A stretch of 23,178 nucleotides of DNA from Chromera velia (lineage: Eukaryota; Sar; Chromeraceae). The notes beneath the pieces are model-generated. The model was not told the DNA's origin, searched no databases, and worked only from the letters and a program-made list of their open reading frames with translations. The position numbers and the translations under genes were made by a program. The stretch is from contig JAHBMJ010002049.1 of assembly GCA_018398765.1 (NCBI GenBank), positions 1 to 23,178 on the forward strand, in the 5' to 3' direction. Of the stretch, positions 21,004-23,178 are shown in pieces. Each line of letters opens with the position of its first letter. Position 1 is the stretch's first letter.

Positions 21004-21465
21004 TCACTGTCTCTGCTGGAATCTCTCGTTGATAGGAGAGACCATGACAGCCCCTTCAAAGATCCTCGGGATCGGCACGTGCTCGTGGGCCCACCCCGAG
21101 TCCATCCCTGCCTGGATGCACCTCGCCCTCTGGAACCAGCTGAGGGTGTCGGAGCGCAGGTGGAGAGAGTCGTCCTCCGACGGGTCGCTGCAGAGGGTGT
21201 CGGTTGACCACGTTCTCTGCAGAATGCCTGGGGGTGACCAGGATCCCACCACCATGCCGCACGGGTGCACCTCGTAGCCCTCCCCCTCGTCTTCCAAGGG
21301 GGGTGTTGCACCAAGGACCATCCCGCACGGATGTACGATGTAGTCCTCGCTTCCGTCGTCTGATGGAGAAGGGGGAAGGGCGGGGGGGAGAGGGCGTCTC
21401 ACCAGAGAGGACCGGAAGCGAGAAAGCAAGCGGCAGGGCAAGCGAAGCATTCTCCGGGGGAGCAT
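21004..21465 (-). CDS. Probable coding exon of unknown function, VHPCGMV repeat
   Basis: Reading the minus strand from an ATG at 21463-21465 gives 153 residues ending FQQRQ before TGA. From DDGSED onward, codons end mostly in G or C, as in the dipeptidase exons, which supports real coding. The motif Y(I/E)VHPCGMV(L/V)G occurs twice about 20 residues apart, each after an acidic stretch. No known domain is recognised. The first ~35 residues (Arg/Leu/Pro-rich) are doubtful: a GTGAGA donor at 21402-21397 and a pyrimidine-rich acceptor CTCCATCAG ending at 21360 define a possible 43-bp intron. Splicing it would join DDGSED to a different, hydrophobic upstream frame (LALPLAFSLPVLS) that has no ATG nearby. 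At the 3' end, CAGTGAGG could also be a donor, so the stop may not be the true end. The exon 21359-21004 is better supported than either terminus. Confidence 0.5.
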   Translation of the reverse strand: MLPRRMLRLPCRLLSRFRSSLVRRPLPPALPPSPSDDGSEDYIVHPCGMVLGATPPLEDEGEGYEVHPCGMVVGSWSPPGILQRTWSTDTLCSDPSEDDSLHLRSDTLSWFQRARCIQAGMDSGWAHEHVPIPRIFEGAVMVSPINERFQQRQ

Positions 21466-21513
21466 GATTGGACTGTCTGACAGGAGATGCAATCGGCCGT
21501 TGTTTGCAAGATG

Positions 21514-21523
21514 TATATATCGA
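21514..21523 (-). promoter_or_regulatory. TATA-like TCGATATATA motif upstream of minus-strand exon
   Basis: On the minus strand the sequence reads TCGATATATA, 49 bp before the ATG at 21465. It is identical to the ten bases at 14064-14073 upstream of the dipeptidase gene. The spacing suits a core promoter only if the unspliced ATG is the true start. Low certainty. Confidence 0.2.
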
Positions 21524-21565
21524 TATAGAAAGAACTTGAACGTGCAACCGTTGTTCGGATATTTC

Positions 21566-21753
21566 AACCGAAAGGTTCAGAAGGATTCAGATCATTGGTC
21601 GTTCTGAGTGATCAATGAGAAAGATGGGTTCATATTCAGGCCACAGTAGAAATGTCTTCATCAAATAATGGTGTAGTATTGTCGATCTGACAGTCGGGTC
21701 AGACTCGGTCTGTATTGCATGCATGCATGATCAAAATTAACGGCTAAAATTAA
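21566..21753. other. Short spacer with no gene
   Basis: It contains a GCATGCATGCATG run at about 21717-21729 and a short direct repeat (AAAATTAACGGC and AAAATTAACAGC) at 21733-21756. It may mark the left edge of the retroelement fragment. Confidence 0.4.
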
Positions 21754-22888
21754 CAGCCCGCGGAGCTCCAACAGCTCCCGTGGGTAAGTGTGTGCGAGCA
21801 GGCATTCCGACACGCGCGAGAGAGGGTGAAAGAAGTGAAACTTTCACACAAGCATCTCTTATCCCCCCGAGCCCCAGATTGGGAAGGTCAGATAGACAAG
21901 TGGTTAAAAGAAGAGGGAAGACAACAGCAGCACGAGATGACCCAGGCCTTACATAGGTATGGAAGGGATTTGCTCCTTCAGCAGCAGTCAGAAACAGGAA
22001 AAGCGAGACTAAGGTCTTGCGTAGGGGGTCCCGCCTCCACATGGCTGACAGCTATGCCCTCTTCACACTGGACCACCATTGCTCCCACATACTCCCACAT
22101 CGTTCTTTGTCGCACTCCGTCTTCGGTTAGGTTTGGACCTTCCAGAGATTCAGAGAAACCCAATCTGTGCGTGCGGCGCTCCGCTGGACCTAGCGGGACA
22201 CCATGTACAAAGATGTGCGACGGGGGGGGGGATTTGGTGGAGGCATAAACAGGTCAAGGACGCATTCTGCAATATTTTGTCGGGGGTGCGTCATACCTAC
22301 GTGTCGAGAGAACATACGTTTGCACAGCTCGGCCTTTCCACCCCAAACAGATTGGTCGAGGAAAGCCAGAAGAGACCAGACTTCCTATCAGGAATGCCAT
22401 CAGGGGACAGCTATCTGGGAGACGTGTCCGTCACTCATCCCATGTCTGTGGATGTAGCTCGCCTGCGTCGAATGTCCAATTATACAGGGGCCTAGGCAGG
22501 GACAGCAGCCAGAGATATGAAAACGGTGAAGGACAGGAAGTACAAGGCCATCTGCAAAGAGCTAGGCCTCGAATTTGTCCCGCTGGTGTTTGAAACGTAT
22601 GGAAGGCCGGGGAAGAGGACGGTAGAGTTTTTGATAACTGTAGTAAATCATGTAGCAAGCAGACTGAGAGGGGGTGAAGGCTTTACAGCGGTCCAGAGCA
22701 GACTGATGCAACAGTACTTCAAAATTCTGTCGTGCACCTTGCAGAGATTTGTGGCAGCAAACATGCTTTCTTCCATTCACTCACGGAGAGGGAGAAGGGG
22801 TCCTTTCCAAGCGGAGCCATTGCTGGCTCGCGACGTGGCAGCGTTTTCTGTCCCCGTACAGGGGGCAGGGGGCGCTAACGGCGAGTGA
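21754..22888 (+). pseudogene. Broken 3' part of a non-LTR-type retroelement (zinc knuckle + endonuclease-like)
   Basis: The first frame, open from about 21754, reads a charged linker and then KARLRSCVGGPASTWLTAMP. This pattern is found after the reverse-transcriptase domain in many eukaryotic retroelement proteins. Around 22050-22105 the reading moves +1, where ALRLRLGLDLPEI follows. Next come a Cys-x-Cys...His...Cys knuckle (CACGAPLDLAGHHVQRC), then GGGIWWRHKQVKD, RPDFLSG, LGDVSVTHP, an in-frame TAG at 22493-22495, and KDRKYKAICKELGLEFVPL. RPD, GDVSVTHP and the KY segment fit a restriction-like (PD-(D/E)XK-type) endonuclease fold. No reverse-transcriptase core is present, so the copy is 5'-truncated. 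With one frameshift and one stop it cannot make a full protein. Family-level naming (clade) is not possible from this fragment. Confidence 0.72.
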
Positions 22889-23178
22889 AGGACAGGGTGA
22901 AGTAAAGACTGAGCTGATTGAATGGGCGGAGAACGACGGAGAAGCGTAAAGAAGTAAAGGGCTAGAGACAGAAAAGAATCGGACAGGAAGAGTTGTTTAT
23001 TGAAAAGTTGTTGTTTGAGAGTGTTAATTTGGGCTGACAGGGGCGATTGAAGTTGATGTAAAAGAGAAACTACGAAAAAAAACATGATAGAGAGGCAGGC
23101 AGAGTCAGAAACTAAGGGTGGATAGATTAGGGTAGATTAGGAAGAAACTGGCCTACGCATGATACCCAATACCGTACA
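22889..23178. other. Right end of window, no gene recognised
   Basis: This is purine-rich sequence after the retroelement stop, possibly its 3' tail. A weak GATTAGGGTAGATTAGG direct repeat lies at about 23125-23142. I see no poly-A tract or target-site duplication to mark the element's end. Confidence 0.4.

Overview
This window looks like nuclear DNA from a eukaryotic microbe, most likely an alga or other protist. It has a GT-AG intron inside a conserved enzyme gene, a long tandem satellite, many microsatellites and a decayed retroelement, and no bacterial-style operon. The mix of CATGCATG-rich, microsatellite-rich DNA with GC-rich third codon positions reminds me of chromerid algae such as Chromera. 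That is a weak guess from general appearance, not an identification.

Layout. Positions 1-2088 are AT-rich to mixed DNA with short simple repeats and no gene I can support; a 19-bp inverted repeat encloses 1772-2035, just outside the satellite. Positions 2089-13609 are one uninterrupted satellite array of about 59 head-to-tail units. I measured every unit from a fixed anchor (the GACTCTGG motif). Two lengths dominate, 202 bp (27 intervals) and 192 bp (19 intervals). Rarer variants are 208, 201, 198, 196, 187 and 159 bp. Variants recur in the same order at distances of 2581, about 4088, 1357 and 361 bp, so the array is a mosaic of multi-unit duplications. The many 60-110 residue open frames inside it, on both strands, are by-products of the repeat. 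The ones I checked begin at TTG, and the unit length is not a multiple of three.

Positions 14323-15748 (+) hold the one clear conserved gene: a two-exon, 421-residue peptidase M19 (membrane dipeptidase-like) protein with a 160-bp intron. It keeps the two metal-binding histidines and the GSDF motif, but the N-terminal His-x-Asp pair and the bridging glutamate of classical dipeptidases are replaced.

Positions 15749-21003 contain no gene I recognise. They hold an AT-rich cluster of palindromes (16501-16620), a 140-bp tandem duplication rich in GGAA/GAAA (17801-18119) bracketed by an 80-bp direct repeat, and several tetranucleotide repeats. Positions 21004-21465 (-) carry a probable coding exon of unknown function with strongly GC-biased third positions and a twice-repeated VHPCGMV motif. 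Positions 21754-22888 (+) are a broken 3' fragment of a non-LTR-type retroelement: a zinc-knuckle and restriction-like endonuclease region with one frameshift and one in-frame stop. The last 290 bp are featureless.

The genes show no functional link to one another. The most distinctive element is the satellite, whose internal structure resembles centromeric or subtelomeric higher-order repeats. Its chromosomal role cannot be determined from this window.
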